Positions 1-9,419 of a DNA stretch of 61,665 nt are shown here, piece by piece. Origin of the DNA: G001797105 sp964528155 (GTDB taxonomy: Bacteria > Chloroflexota > Anaerolineae > Anaerolineales > E44-bin32); assembly GCA_964528155.1 (NCBI GenBank), contig CAZGRL010000015.1:1-61665 (forward strand), read 5' to 3'. Position numbers and translations under genes: made by a program. The notes under the pieces are model-generated. The model saw nothing but the letters and a program-made list of their open reading frames with translations, was not told the origin of the DNA and ran no database searches. The first letter of the stretch is position 1, and every line of letters begins with the position of its first letter.

Positions 1-627
1 GCCCAATGCGAAATCCATCCGCCCGGTATTGGCGTTGGCCAGCTGGCTCAAATCGAGTTGGGCCGCCCCAGCCTCGATCGCGAAGGATTCCATGCTGACG
101 GCGTTGGGCATGGAGAAGGCGATGCTGATGTCGCTGGCGCCGGCGTCCATCTTCAGGCGGGTGATGGCCATATTGGCGAGGTCCATTTCGGCCTTGACTG
201 CGCCGACGTCGAAATCCAGATCAAGTGGATCGGAGCCGAGCGTCAAATCCCATGTATTAACGAGCTGAGCAGCTGCCACGGCGGAGAATCCTTCCACATC
301 GCCGGTCCGAACAGTCCAGCTATCTCCTGAGCCTTCAACAATTGGCTTGAGCTCGGCGACGTTGTATGTGGCCGTCCCGGTGAGCAGTTCGTCACCTCCG
401 CCGCTGAGCTGGAGCTTGCCCACAGCAAACTGGATGCGCAAGCTGGCCGGTGATCCGGTTCCGGGGATCTCGAGCGTCTCGGTCTGTTCCGGCCCGATCT
501 TGAATTGGCCAGGCTCGCCAACCTCGATCTGTGGCCCAAATGGGAGGGAGGGTAAATTGAGGCTGCATGCAAGGGTGGTGAGACCTAACCCTGTGGCGGC
601 AAGCGCCAGAATGTGGAAGCGTTTCAT
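1..627 (-). CDS. Lipoprotein with toast-rack-like domain, C-terminus cut by window edge
   Basis: The minus-strand frame is open from an ATG at 627 to the window edge (209 codons, no stop). A GAAGGAGA ribosome site sits just upstream. The N-terminus is a lipoprotein signal: KRF, a hydrophobic run, then TTLAC with the lipidated Cys at residue 21. The body contains repeated beta-like stretches (GASDISIAF, GAAQLDLSQL) typical of the 'toast-rack' beta-solenoid domains found in bacterial surface and LiaF-like proteins. It is probably anchored on the outer face of the membrane. The domain name is a pattern-based guess; the lipoprotein call is firm. It is divergent from dprA. A TATACT box on the minus strand at 763-768 is a possible but weak promoter. 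Confidence 0.75.
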   Translation of the reverse strand, partial: MKRFHILALAATGLGLTTLACSLNLPSLPFGPQIEVGEPGQFKIGPEQTETLEIPGTGSPASLRIQFAVGKLQLSGGGDELLTGTATYNVAELKPIVEGSGDSWTVRTGDVEGFSAVAAAQLVNTWDLTLGSDPLDLDFDVGAVKAEMDLANMAITRLKMDAGASDISIAFSMPNAVSMESFAIEAGAAQLDLSQLANANTGRMDFALG

Positions 628-925
628 GGACGTCTCCTTCGCGAAAGGCGTTTATCGAATTGAAAGCACAGCCGCCCCTTCGCCAATGGAACGAGTTACG
701 GATGCAAACTGAGAACAAGCCAACGGAATGAAGTCTATATCAAAGGAAGCGCAACGGAAGAGAGTATACCAGGAGCGCGGAACCACATATTGTGCGCGAC
801 AAGCGACTCGCCCAGTCAACGGAGCCCCGGCGAACTCGGATTCCCTGGAATAGCCATCCCGCTGTCAAATAGGGCTTGCGCGACCCGAATTGCTGCCCCC
901 GTCGGCCTATAGCCCGAAGGGGAGC

Positions 926-955
926 TTGACACGCTGATTCTCGGCGTGGTATTCT
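926..955 (+). promoter_or_regulatory. Sigma-70-type promoter for dprA
   Basis: TTGACA at 926-931 and TATTCT at 950-955 are separated by 18 bp, and a TG pair sits one base before the -10. The box lies about 40 bp before the dprA start. It is the best -35 match in the window. The rest of the 628-925 divergent gap shows no gene or RNA that I can recognise. Confidence 0.75.
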
Positions 956-994
956 CTCCCGACTTCTTCGGGGATTTTGATCGAGAGGTGAGAC

Positions 995-2110
995 ATGACG
1001 GGGGACACTCGAGGCTACTGGCTTGGTTTCGGCCTTGTCAAAGGGATCGGCCCGGCGCGTGTGCGCGCCTTGCTCGACGCGTTTGGCGACGTCGAAACTG
1101 CATGGAATGCCAGCCGTGAGGATTTGCGGGCGGTAGGATTGAACGCGACCCTCATCGACGCGTTGGTTGATGCACGCGCGCATATCGATCTGCATGCGGA
1201 GCTCGATCGAATCGATCAGGCCGGATTTACGTTGCTCACCTGGGAAGACCCGAAGTATCCTGAACGATTATTGGAAATCGATGCGCCTCCGCCTGTGCTG
1301 TTTGTATGGGGCGCGCTCGAATACGAAGACAGATGGGCGGCGGCGGTAGTCGGTACTCGTAAGCCGACAGCGTATGGTACGGACGTCGCCCACGAAGTTG
1401 CTTCGATGTTGGCCAGGAGTGGTGTGACGATCGTCTCAGGGCTGGCGCGCGGGGTAGACTCCATCGGCCATCGGGCTGCCATCGAAGCTGGAGGCCGCAC
1501 GCTGGCGGTGCTGGGATCAGGTGTGGACTACATCTACCCCCGAGAACATCGAAGGCTGGCTGAGCAGATTGCCGCAAGCGGCGCGGTCCTGTCGGATTAC
1601 CCCCTTGGTACACGACCGGAGCCAGGCAACTTTCCACCTCGCAACCGGATCATTTCAGGGTTGGCCCTGGTTGTCGTAATCGTCGAGGCTGGGGAGAGCA
1701 GCGGCGCCTTGATCACGGCCGAATTCGCCGCCGATCAGGGACGAGATGTCTTCGCCGTGCCAGGCAGCATCCACAGCCATGCGAGCCGGGGTACCAATCG
1801 CCTGATCCAATCCGGCGCCAGGCCGCTTCTATCGGTGGAAGAAGTCCTGGAGGCCCTCAATCTCGACGTCCTGGCCCGTCAGGAGACCGTCAGCGAAGCC
1901 CTGCCGGAGGATGAGACAGAGCGCCAGCTGCTTCAGGCTCTTGCCGGAGAGCCGCTTCACGTCGACGAACTCGGCGTGCGGTGTGGTTTGCCCGTGGCGC
2001 AGGTCAGCGCTTCGTTGGCCATGCTCGAGCTCAAGGGTCGAGTTCGGCAGGTGGGAGGCATGCACTACATGCGGGCCCGAGAACGCCAGGCGGAGTACCG
2101 GGTGGAATGA
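995..2110 (+). CDS. dprA: DNA processing protein DprA
   Basis: A 371-aa protein that binds incoming single-stranded DNA during natural transformation and loads RecA. The N-terminal ~70 residues form a helix-hairpin-helix/SAM-like domain (KGIGPARVRALLDAFG). The Rossmann-like DprA core starts near residue 115 with VVGTRKPTAYG and continues through SGLARGVDSIGH and LGSGVDYIYP. The C-terminal ~70 residues form a winged-helix (DML1-like) domain. Length and order match complete DprA proteins. The ATG at 995 follows GAGAGGTGAG. Its stop overlaps the next gene's ATG (ATGATG), suggesting translational coupling. Confidence 0.95.
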   Translation: MTGDTRGYWLGFGLVKGIGPARVRALLDAFGDVETAWNASREDLRAVGLNATLIDALVDARAHIDLHAELDRIDQAGFTLLTWEDPKYPERLLEIDAPPPVLFVWGALEYEDRWAAAVVGTRKPTAYGTDVAHEVASMLARSGVTIVSGLARGVDSIGHRAAIEAGGRTLAVLGSGVDYIYPREHRRLAEQIAASGAVLSDYPLGTRPEPGNFPPRNRIISGLALVVVIVEAGESSGALITAEFAADQGRDVFAVPGSIHSHASRGTNRLIQSGARPLLSVEEVLEALNLDVLARQETVSEALPEDETERQLLQALAGEPLHVDELGVRCGLPVAQVSASLAMLELKGRVRQVGGMHYMRARERQAEYRVE

Positions 2111-3210
2111 TGGGAAGTGAGTTCTATGCGGTGATCATGGCGGGAGGAGGGGGCACTCGACTGTGGCCTCTCTCGCGCCGAGAGCGACCCAAGCAAGCGT
2201 TGCGGCTTTCGGGCGATCGGACGCTCTTCCAGCTTGCGATCGACCGGCTGCTGCCGATCATACCGGCAGAGAACATCCTGGTAGCCACGGTGGCTTCCCA
2301 GGCGGAGATGCTTCAAGAGCAGGCGCCTGATTTGCCGCGAGACAACTTCGTCCTCGAGCCGGGACCGCGCGGAACCGCCTCCGTCATTGGATTGGCGGCG
2401 ATCACCATCCGACGGAGGACAGCCAATGGCATTATGGCCTGCCTCACGGCGGATCACTTCATCGCATCCGTCGAGAGGTTTCGCGATCTCCTCCTGGCAG
2501 CGCGCGACGTCGCCGAGCGAGGCCTGCTGGTCACGCTCGGGATCACGCCCGCCTATCCTTCCACGGGGTATGGCTACATCGAGAGAGGCGAGTCGCTCGA
2601 ACCCTCGCGAGGCCTACCGGTGTTTCAGCTGGCTGCATTTCGCGAGAAGCCGAGACTTAAGACGGCTCAGGCATATATCGAGAGTGGTAAATACTTGTGG
2701 AACTCTGGGATGTTCATCTGGAGTACGGATCGGATTCTTGAAGAAATGCGACGTCAGATGCCAATCCTGGCTGATGGGCTGACGAGAATAGGGGCGGCGT
2801 TCGGCTCGCCGGGCGAGACCGAAGTCCTCGAGCAAGTCTGGGAGGATCTTGCTCCGCAAACGATTGACTACGGGATCATGGAGCACGCTGAAGGCGCAGT
2901 CGTGATTCCGGCGGAGGACCTGGGTTGGTACGACATCGGCAGTTGGGAGCGTCTCTTAGAGGCGCTGCCGCTCGATTCAGACGGGAATCTGATCCTGGGC
3001 GACAACACGCTGCTGGAGGATACGCACGGCAGCCTCGTATATCAGGACGCGATCGGCGAGAAGCGACGCCTGATCGCCACCTTGGGTTTGAGGGACATCA
3101 TCATCGTCGACACTCCGGATATCATCCTTGTCTGCTCCAAGGAACGTAGCGAGGACGTCCGGATGCTCGTCGAGCGATTGGTCAGTGGAGGAATGGGTGA
3201 ATACCTCTAG
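2107..3210 (+). CDS. manC: Mannose-1-phosphate guanylyltransferase
   Basis: Makes GDP-mannose from GTP and mannose-1-phosphate for glycan or polysaccharide synthesis. The N-terminal nucleotidyltransferase signature MAGGGGTRLWPLSR is followed by the PKQ lysine, a TADHF segment (~residue 117) and the sugar-binding FREKP (~residue 178). The protein is 367 aa, so it lacks the fused C-terminal isomerase domain of bifunctional ManC/AlgA and is the single-function type. The frame stays open further upstream inside dprA, but family similarity begins at the ATG pair at 2107/2110, which overlaps the dprA stop. The manC symbol is by function; other sugar-1-phosphate guanylyltransferases remain possible. 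Confidence 0.9.
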   Translation: MMGSEFYAVIMAGGGGTRLWPLSRRERPKQALRLSGDRTLFQLAIDRLLPIIPAENILVATVASQAEMLQEQAPDLPRDNFVLEPGPRGTASVIGLAAITIRRRTANGIMACLTADHFIASVERFRDLLLAARDVAERGLLVTLGITPAYPSTGYGYIERGESLEPSRGLPVFQLAAFREKPRLKTAQAYIESGKYLWNSGMFIWSTDRILEEMRRQMPILADGLTRIGAAFGSPGETEVLEQVWEDLAPQTIDYGIMEHAEGAVVIPAEDLGWYDIGSWERLLEALPLDSDGNLILGDNTLLEDTHGSLVYQDAIGEKRRLIATLGLRDIIIVDTPDIILVCSKERSEDVRMLVERLVSGGMGEYL

Positions 3211-3222
3211 TAGGAGTGGTGT

Positions 3223-5589
3223 GTGGAAGCATATTGTGTAAAGTGCAAACAGAAGCGAAATATGGTTGATCCTGATCCGACATTCACCGCCAATGGAGCT
3301 CCAGCCACGCGGGGAACGTGTGAAGTCTGCGGTACCCGCCTATTCCGCATGGGCCGGACCGAGGCGCATCAGGGTTTGACGCCGCCACCGGTCGACTCTC
3401 GATCGAGATCGCGCAACCACAACAGCAAAGGGGCAGGGGGATCAGACAGAAAGCGGAGCGGTCGACTGGTGATCGTCGAGTCGCCGGCGAAAGCCAGGAC
3501 TGTCGGGCGCTTCCTTGGAAAGGGATTCAAGGTCCGGGCGTCGGTCGGTCACGTGCGGGATCTTCTACGTTCGAAGCTTTCCGTCGACGTCGACAATGAC
3601 TTCGAGCCACAGTATCGAGTGCCCAACGAAAAGCGCGACGTTGTCAAGGCGCTCAAAGCGGACGTTTCCAAGGCCAAGGACGTCTTCCTGGCGACGGATC
3701 CGGATCGCGAGGGCGAGGCGATCGCCTGGCATCTGATGCAGGCGGCCGAGATCGAGCCCGAGCAGGCCCGGCGGGTTGTCTTTCACGAGATCACAAAGCC
3801 GGCCATCGAGCGCGCCTTTGCGCATCCTCGCTCGATCGACATGGATCTGGTCGACGCCCAGCAAGCGCGCCGGATCGTCGACCGCTTGGTCGGCTACAAC
3901 CTGAGCCCTCTCCTCTGGTCAAAAGTGCGCAGTCGCCTCTCGGCAGGGCGTGTGCAATCGGCCGCGCTGCGTCTTGTCGTAGATCGCGAGCGAGAGATTC
4001 TGAACTTCGATCCCCAGGAATACTGGACGATCGACGCCGAGCTCCTCGCACCTGAGAAACCTCCGGCCTTCCGCGCCAAGCTCATGCAACTCGACGGGGA
4101 GGAAGCGAAGCCGGAGTCGGAAGAGGCCGTCACGCCGATCGTCCAGGACATGCGAACGGCGGAATACCGGGTGGCGTCGGTCAAGACTGGAGTCCGGACA
4201 AGGCGACCGTCCGCCCCATTTACCACGAGCACGCTCCAGCAAGATGCCTCGCGGCGCCTCGGTTTCAGCGCCCGCAAGGTGATGGCCATCGCCCAGCAAC
4301 TCTACGAAGGGGTCGAACTCGATCATACCGAAGCTGTCGGCTTGATCACCTACATGAGGACCGATTCGACGCAGGTTTCGTCCGAGGCCCAGGCCGAAGC
4401 CCGGGATCTCATTCGCACTCGATACGGCGCCGAGTATCTTCCCGAGTCTCCCCCCGTGTATCAAACCAAGACTCGAGGCGCGCAGGAAGCTCACGAAGCC
4501 ATCCGCCCGACATCTGTCGCACTCTTGCCCGACGAAGTCAAGGAATCGCTGTCCAACGACCAACTGAAGCTCTACACCTTGATCTGGAATCGATTCATCG
4601 CCTCACAGATGAACGCGGCGGAGTACGACACGCTGACCGTCGAGATCGACGGCCGCTCAGCCTCCCATCAATATGCGTTGCGTGTTTCGGCTTCAAGCCT
4701 GCGCTTCCCCGGATTCCTCCAGGTGATGGGTGAGGCCCCGAGCGAAAACGGAGACGACAACGGGGCCGGAGACAACGGATCTCAACTCGACCAGTTGCCG
4801 CAACTGGCCGAAGGAGACTCCCTAGACTTGCTCGAGGTCTACCCTGATCAGCATTTCACCCAGCCTCCGGCGCGTTACTCGGAAGCCGGGCTTGTGCGGG
4901 CGCTCGAAGAGAATGGGATCGGCAGACCATCGACCTATGCCCCCATCATCACCACTATCCAGCAGCGCGGCTATGTGCGGCGGGAGAAGCGCAGGCTGTT
5001 CCCCACCGAGATCGGCGAGATCGTCAACGATCTCATCGTCGATCACTTCCCGGAGATCGTCGACCTCGGGTTCACCGCCAAGATGGAGGAGGAGCTGGAC
5101 GACATCGCCGATGGGAGGCGGGAGTGGGTCGACGTCATCCGTGCTTTCTATGACCCATTCGCGGAGCAGGTGCGTCTGGCCACGGAAAACATGCCCGAGA
5201 TGAAACCGGAAAACGAGGCTCTGGGGCGGAAGTGCCCTGAAGACGGCGGAGATCTGTTGATCCGGCATGGACGCTACGGGCGATTCATCGGCTGTTCGAA
5301 TTTCCCCAACTGCCGATACACGGAACCCTGGCTGGAGAAGATCGGCGTCAAGTGCCCCCAGGATGGTGGAGAACTGGTCGAACGGCACACGCGACGTGGA
5401 CGTATCTTCTACGGGTGCGCCAACTACCCGGAGTGCGATTTCACAAGCTGGAAGCGGCCGCTACCAACAGCCTGCCCCAATTGCGGAGGGCTGCTGGTGG
5501 CCGAGAACAAGAAGAAGGCCGTGTGCCTGTCTTGCCAAACGCAATTCGACCGGGACGAGATCCCCGAAGTCGAGCGCGATCTGGCATAG
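3223..5589 (+). CDS. topA: DNA topoisomerase I with extra N-terminal Cys4 domain
   Basis: A 788-aa type IA topoisomerase that relaxes negative supercoils. The TOPRIM domain begins near residue 82 (LVIVESPAKA, then ATDPDREGEAIAWH). The catalytic tyrosine is Y377 in LITYMRTDS. Residues 1-50 are an additional small domain with C5-x2-C8 and C33-x2-C36, resembling the DUF5679 family, joined by a polar linker. The C-terminus carries three zinc-finger-like repeats: the first two begin CPEDGG and CPQDGG, so the usual second Cys is Asp, while the third (CPNCGG...CLSC) has all four Cys. The start is GTG at 3223 behind TAGGAG, 12 nt after manC. Confidence 0.95.
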   Translation: MEAYCVKCKQKRNMVDPDPTFTANGAPATRGTCEVCGTRLFRMGRTEAHQGLTPPPVDSRSRSRNHNSKGAGGSDRKRSGRLVIVESPAKARTVGRFLGKGFKVRASVGHVRDLLRSKLSVDVDNDFEPQYRVPNEKRDVVKALKADVSKAKDVFLATDPDREGEAIAWHLMQAAEIEPEQARRVVFHEITKPAIERAFAHPRSIDMDLVDAQQARRIVDRLVGYNLSPLLWSKVRSRLSAGRVQSAALRLVVDREREILNFDPQEYWTIDAELLAPEKPPAFRAKLMQLDGEEAKPESEEAVTPIVQDMRTAEYRVASVKTGVRTRRPSAPFTTSTLQQDASRRLGFSARKVMAIAQQLYEGVELDHTEAVGLITYMRTDSTQVSSEAQAEARDLIRTRYGAEYLPESPPVYQTKTRGAQEAHEAIRPTSVALLPDEVKESLSNDQLKLYTLIWNRFIASQMNAAEYDTLTVEIDGRSASHQYALRVSASSLRFPGFLQVMGEAPSENGDDNGAGDNGSQLDQLPQLAEGDSLDLLEVYPDQHFTQPPARYSEAGLVRALEENGIGRPSTYAPIITTIQQRGYVRREKRRLFPTEIGEIVNDLIVDHFPEIVDLGFTAKMEEELDDIADGRREWVDVIRAFYDPFAEQVRLATENMPEMKPENEALGRKCPEDGGDLLIRHGRYGRFIGCSNFPNCRYTEPWLEKIGVKCPQDGGELVERHTRRGRIFYGCANYPECDFTSWKRPLPTACPNCGGLLVAENKKKAVCLSCQTQFDRDEIPEVERDLA

Positions 5590-5707
5590 AACCTGCACCT
5601 CCATCCAAAGATTTGCCTTCGGCACAACCCAGGTCTAGAATTTGTCCAATTCCGGGACATCGGACGAGTACAAAACGCCGCGCCCGACACTCGGGGAGTG
5701 AACGCTT

Positions 5708-6727
5708 ATGAACATCCTGGACGGCCTGACACAGCGAAAGTGGGTTCTGCCGGGCATCGCCCTCGTCGTCGGCATCATTCTAGGACTCGGATATGCCTGG
5801 GGTATCAACCCTGTCCGCTGGGTCGATGGGACGCCGGAACAACTCCGCGCGGATCTGCAGCAGGACTACTTGCGGATGGCGATCGACTCCTACTCCATCA
5901 ACCGTGATGTGGATCTGGCGATCGAGAGGTATCAGAGTCTGGGAAGCCATGCACAGCAGACTCTGGAGGAGATTGGAGCCAACCCGGGCGAGGCCAAACC
6001 CACAGATATTCAGAATTTCAGGGCGGTTGTCGAGATCTTTAAGCCGTCCGTCGAGCCGCAATCCACGTCCGTCCCGGGAGGAGGATTAGCGGGTGCAAGC
6101 CGGCTGCTGCTCCCAGTCTGTGGCGGGACGATCCTGCTCGGTCTCCTCTTTGGAGCGGCCTACATCTTCAGAGATAGACTGCGACTGCGCGGGGCGCCGT
6201 CGCTGTCGGAAGAAGAAGCGCAGGCCAGGATGAACCTGGGTACCGGGCCGGTCGCTCCCCCGAGACAGGCCGCGTCTGCCGCCGACAAGAGCCAGGAGCC
6301 CCTGGCGACTTTCCGAACGATCTACTCACTCGGGGAAGACCTGTATGACGACTCCTTCAGCATCGAGAGTTCAACAGGGGATTTCCTGGGAGAGTGCGGG
6401 GTCGGCATCGGAGATGTCATTGGTGTGGGCGATCCCAAAAAGGTCTCGGCACTTGAGGTGTGGTTGTTCGACAAGAATGACATCCAGACCGTGACAAAGG
6501 TCTTGATGAGCCGGTATGCGTTCCAGGATGACCCAACCCACAACCGGCTGGCGGCGAAAGGGGACCCGGCGCTGGCCGAAAGTGGTGGCGTGATCTACTT
6601 GCAGACGGCATCGCTTGAGGTTGAGGCCCGAGTCGTCGACCTAGTGTACGGCGAAGGCGCCCTACCACCCGAGAGTTTCTTCGAGAGAGTGACGATCGAA
6701 TTGAGGGCCTGGTCGCGCGGAGTCTGA
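5708..6727 (+). CDS. Membrane protein with TM-loop-TM domain and acidic C-terminal region, function unknown
   Basis: A 339-aa protein not assigned to a named family. TM1 spans ~12-33, an extracytoplasmic helical loop ~34-130 follows, then TM2 ~132-154, and a soluble C-terminal domain ~190-339 on the other side. The loop has TPEQLR (42-47), DYLR (53-56), SYSINRD (61-67) and a following LG. The same pattern recurs in the C-terminal extension of the ABC permease at 21042-22517. The C-terminal domain is beta-rich, with an EVWLFDKND segment, and recalls conserved hypothetical proteins of Chloroflexota. The ATG at 5708 follows GGGGAG. A terminator follows at 6763. Confidence 0.8.
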   Translation: MNILDGLTQRKWVLPGIALVVGIILGLGYAWGINPVRWVDGTPEQLRADLQQDYLRMAIDSYSINRDVDLAIERYQSLGSHAQQTLEEIGANPGEAKPTDIQNFRAVVEIFKPSVEPQSTSVPGGGLAGASRLLLPVCGGTILLGLLFGAAYIFRDRLRLRGAPSLSEEEAQARMNLGTGPVAPPRQAASAADKSQEPLATFRTIYSLGEDLYDDSFSIESSTGDFLGECGVGIGDVIGVGDPKKVSALEVWLFDKNDIQTVTKVLMSRYAFQDDPTHNRLAAKGDPALAESGGVIYLQTASLEVEARVVDLVYGEGALPPESFFERVTIELRAWSRGV

Positions 6728-6762
6728 GGCGCCTCCACTCTCCCGGAGAGAGTAAAAAGAAC

Positions 6763-6798
6763 AACCGGGGCAGTCCATCGACTGCCCGGTTTCTTATT
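6763..6798. terminator. Bidirectional rho-independent terminator between convergent genes
   Basis: The stem GGGCAGTC (6768-6775) pairs with GACTGCCC (6780-6787) around a CATC loop. It is extended by AACC/GGTT with one bulged G. T-rich sequence follows on the plus strand (TTTCTTATT). The minus strand reads TTCTTTTT after the stem. It therefore suits both the upstream membrane gene and greA arriving from the other side. Confidence 0.8.
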
Positions 6799-6872
6799 GC
6801 TTATCTCTCAGGGATCATTGGATGACGGTCATCCCCGGCCGAGATGCGGGTGCTCCCGACTCGCAACGAGCC

Positions 6873-7337
6873 CTATCGAATCTCGATGACCTTCAATTCG
6901 ACGCTCCCGCCGGGGGTCACAGCCAGAGCTACATCTCCAACTTTCTTGCCCATCAGTGCCTTCCCGATGGGCGATTCGTTGGAGATCCGCCCATCTCGTG
7001 GGGATGCTTCCTTGATTCCCACCACATGGAACGTCTGAGGCGCCTGGCCGTCCTCGGCGACGACGACGGTGCTACCGATGCCGACTGTATCCGTGCTTCC
7101 CCCTTCGACGACCGTCGCTTCGCGCAAGATCGTCTCCAGCTCCTGGATCCGCCCTTCGAGGAATGCCTGCTCTTCCTTGGCACTGATGTAGTCCGCGTTC
7201 TCAGACAGGTCGCCCTGTTGAACGGCATGCCGCAGGCGTTTGGCCAGATCCGTCCGCCGAGGGCCTCGCAACTTCTCGAGTTCGGCGCGAAGCCGATCCG
7301 CACCTTCGGGTGTCAAGAAAAACTCTTTGTCTTCCAT
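6873..7337 (-). CDS. greA: Transcription elongation factor GreA
   Basis: A 154-aa factor that reactivates backtracked RNA polymerase by stimulating transcript cleavage. The N-terminal antiparallel coiled coil (~10-75) carries the family signature, LSENADYISAKEEQ, with the acidic tip residues. The C-terminal FKBP-like domain ends with SPIGKALMGKKVGD. The frame is open 35 codons upstream of the ATG at 7337, but that ATG has GTGAGGGA just before it and gives the standard family length. It lies 23 nt after the dgt stop, so the two genes are likely co-transcribed. Confidence 0.95.
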   Translation of the reverse strand: MEDKEFFLTPEGADRLRAELEKLRGPRRTDLAKRLRHAVQQGDLSENADYISAKEEQAFLEGRIQELETILREATVVEGGSTDTVGIGSTVVVAEDGQAPQTFHVVGIKEASPRDGRISNESPIGKALMGKKVGDVALAVTPGGSVELKVIEIR

Positions 7338-7360
7338 TCCCTCACCTGTATTCAAAGTAC

Positions 7361-8512
7361 CTAGGGCCGCTTGTGCGGATCGAACAGTTTGTCCCGCTCC
7401 TCGAGCGCGAACCGATCCGTCATTCCGGCGATGTAGTCGCATACCGTCCGGTACAGATCCCCATCTCGGGCCCGTTCCCGAACTCCATGGGGAAGCGTCT
7501 CTGGGTAACGCGTGTAGGCTTCAAATAGGTCTTCCAGGAACCTCTCGGCCTTCACCTGCATTCGGAACACACGATAGTGCTGATACATGTTCTTGAACAG
7601 ATAGTCTTTCAAGTCACGATTCAGGCGGGCCAGAGAGTCGGAGAATCCGATGACGTTGTATGACAGCAATTGGAGCGCCTCGACCGAGTCCGCCCCGCTC
7701 TGCTCCAATCGCGCCTCACTGGCCCCGAGCAGGTCCGTAACCTCGATCCCGATCAACCGGCGAATAAGCCTATGGCGGATGGTTTCGTCGTACGGCTCAT
7801 CCTTCCACCCGATACTCTGCCGGACTTTCTCCCATAATCCCAGGCCGCTCAGACTAGCTGCGGAAATCAAGCCGGCCCGCAGGCCGTCATCGAGGTCGTG
7901 GGCGGTATAAGCAAGTTCGTCGGCAACATTGGCGATTTGAGCCTCGAGATGAGCGCGTTTCTCAGGATCATATTCCTGTGCATCGGCGATGTCGTATTCG
8001 GTCTCGTGCTTGACAATCCCCTCACGGACCTCCCATGTAAGGTTCAACCCCGCGAAATCCGGATATCGGCGCTCGAGCTGGGTAACGATCCGTAGCGACT
8101 GCTTGTTATGATCGAACCCACCTCGGCCGGTCATGAACCGGCTCAGACTCGTCTCACCTGCATGTCCGAAGGGCGGATGACCGAGGTCGTGGGCCAGGCA
8201 GATCGCCTCAACGAGGTCCTCGTTGGCCCCGAGTGCACGGGCGATCGTCCGACCGATCTGCGCCACTTCGAGGGTGTGCGTCAGGCGAGTCCTGTAGTAG
8301 TCCCCTTCGTAATTGACAAAGACCTGCGTCTTGTATTCCAGTCGCCGAAAAGCCGTCGTGTGCAGGATCCGATCGCGATCCCGTTGGAACGCGGTTCTAT
8401 AACCCGGCTCATCCTCGGGGAACGCCCGGCCACGGGAATCGCGGCTGCGGATGCCGACTGATGACAGCGCCGAGTCTTCGTGCGCCTCCAGTTTGTCGCG
8501 GGTGACGATCAT
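7361..8512 (-). CDS. dgt: Deoxyguanosinetriphosphate triphosphohydrolase-like protein (HD domain)
   Basis: A 383-aa HD-superfamily enzyme that removes triphosphate from dNTPs, especially dGTP. It contains the family's FRRLEYKTQVF near residue 50, the metal-binding HTLEV and LAHDLGHPPFGHAGE segments, and a later ADELAYTAHDLDDG. This is the short bacterial dGTPase-like type. The ATG at 8512 follows CAGGAGAGA. It is upstream of greA on the same strand. Confidence 0.92.
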   Translation of the reverse strand: MIVTRDKLEAHEDSALSSVGIRSRDSRGRAFPEDEPGYRTAFQRDRDRILHTTAFRRLEYKTQVFVNYEGDYYRTRLTHTLEVAQIGRTIARALGANEDLVEAICLAHDLGHPPFGHAGETSLSRFMTGRGGFDHNKQSLRIVTQLERRYPDFAGLNLTWEVREGIVKHETEYDIADAQEYDPEKRAHLEAQIANVADELAYTAHDLDDGLRAGLISAASLSGLGLWEKVRQSIGWKDEPYDETIRHRLIRRLIGIEVTDLLGASEARLEQSGADSVEALQLLSYNVIGFSDSLARLNRDLKDYLFKNMYQHYRVFRMQVKAERFLEDLFEAYTRYPETLPHGVRERARDGDLYRTVCDYIAGMTDRFALEERDKLFDPHKRP

Positions 8513-8647
8513 GGTCTCTCCTGAACCTGCGCGACCGCCAAGAGCGGCGATCGTTGGCGCAAAGAAACCCCCGACGTTCGCGCCGATTCAAAACGGGCAC
8601 ATAGTCTAACCGACCACCCGGGAGGCGTCAAATGATATCGCCGCGCA

Positions 8648-8823
8648 GGGTGCACTCCAACTAGGGGGGGAAGCGCTTCNNNNNNNNNNNNNNNNNNNNN
8701 NNNNNNNNNNNNNNNNNNNNNNNNNNNNNNNNNNNNNNNNNNNNNNNNNNNNNNNNNNNNNNNNNNNNNNNNNNNNNNNCTTCCCTTTTGAACGAGGATC
8801 CGAACCCGAAATGGAACGCACCC
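8648..8823. repeat. Palindromic interspersed repeat, copy 1, interrupted by assembly gap
   Basis: The left flank of the N-run (8648-8679, starting GGGTGCACTCCA) and the right flank (8780-8823, ending GAAATGGAACGCACCC) are inverted copies of each other. Both also match the two ends of the intact element at 15976-16112. The gap therefore sits in the middle of a second copy. By comparison with the 137-bp intact copy, about 60 bp are probably missing. Confidence 0.8.
8680..8779. other. Assembly gap (100 N)
   Basis: Exactly 100 unknown bases, the conventional placeholder for a scaffold join of unknown size. No gene crosses it: dgt starts at 8512 to the left and the SCP2-like gene starts at 8895 to the right. 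Confidence 0.99.
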
Positions 8824-8894
8824 TTGAGTCGGGTGCTCGTTGACAGCCCGGAATCGGCGTACGATAATCGGCGGAGACGATCCAGGAGGTCCGC

Positions 8895-9311
8895 GTGGGT
8901 CACGTTTTTCCAAGCCAGGCGTGGGTGGAGAACCTGATCGAAGTCTTGAACAGCGACAGCCGGTATGCCGAAATCGCCCGGAACTGGGAGGGCGACTTGA
9001 TCTTCGTCGTCGAGCCGGACGAGGCTGCAGATCCGAAACAGAAGCCATCCCGGATCTACCTGGATTTGTGGCATGGGCGATGCCGAGGCGGTCATCTGAT
9101 GGATGACTCCGAGGAAGTGCCCGCGCCACGCTATGTTCTGAGTGCTCCCCGATCGAATTTCCTCAGAATCCTTTCCGGCGAACTCGATGCGATGCAAGCC
9201 ATGCTTACTCGGAAGCTGAGAGTCGAAGGCAGCATGGCTTACATGTTGCGCAATGTCCCGACTGTCCTCGACTTTGTTCGCTGCGCCAGAAGAGTCGAGA
9301 TTGCGACCTGA
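8895..9311 (+). CDS. SCP2 sterol-binding-domain protein
   Basis: A 138-aa protein filling a single SCP2 fold, which holds lipids or acyl-CoA-like ligands in a hydrophobic tunnel. Recognisable parts are an N-terminal helix (WVENLIEVLN), the strand DLIFVVEPDE, YLDLWHGRC, and the closing helix with LSGELDAMQAMLTRKLRVEGS. The start is GTG at 8895 preceded by AGGAGGT at 8884-8890, a textbook spacing. It leads a cluster with a GMC oxidoreductase and an aldehyde:ferredoxin oxidoreductase. That hints at handling of a hydrophobic alcohol or aldehyde, but the substrate is unknown. Confidence 0.8.
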   Translation: MGHVFPSQAWVENLIEVLNSDSRYAEIARNWEGDLIFVVEPDEAADPKQKPSRIYLDLWHGRCRGGHLMDDSEEVPAPRYVLSAPRSNFLRILSGELDAMQAMLTRKLRVEGSMAYMLRNVPTVLDFVRCARRVEIAT

Positions 9312-9419
9312 CCGTCAGCCGGGGCTGGTCCTCAGTTGGAGCGAAGCGCGCCCCCCAGGCCGCTCGGTTCGGACGGCATCCGGGCGCACGGACTGTGAAA
9401 CTTGGAGGCAGCCAAACCG

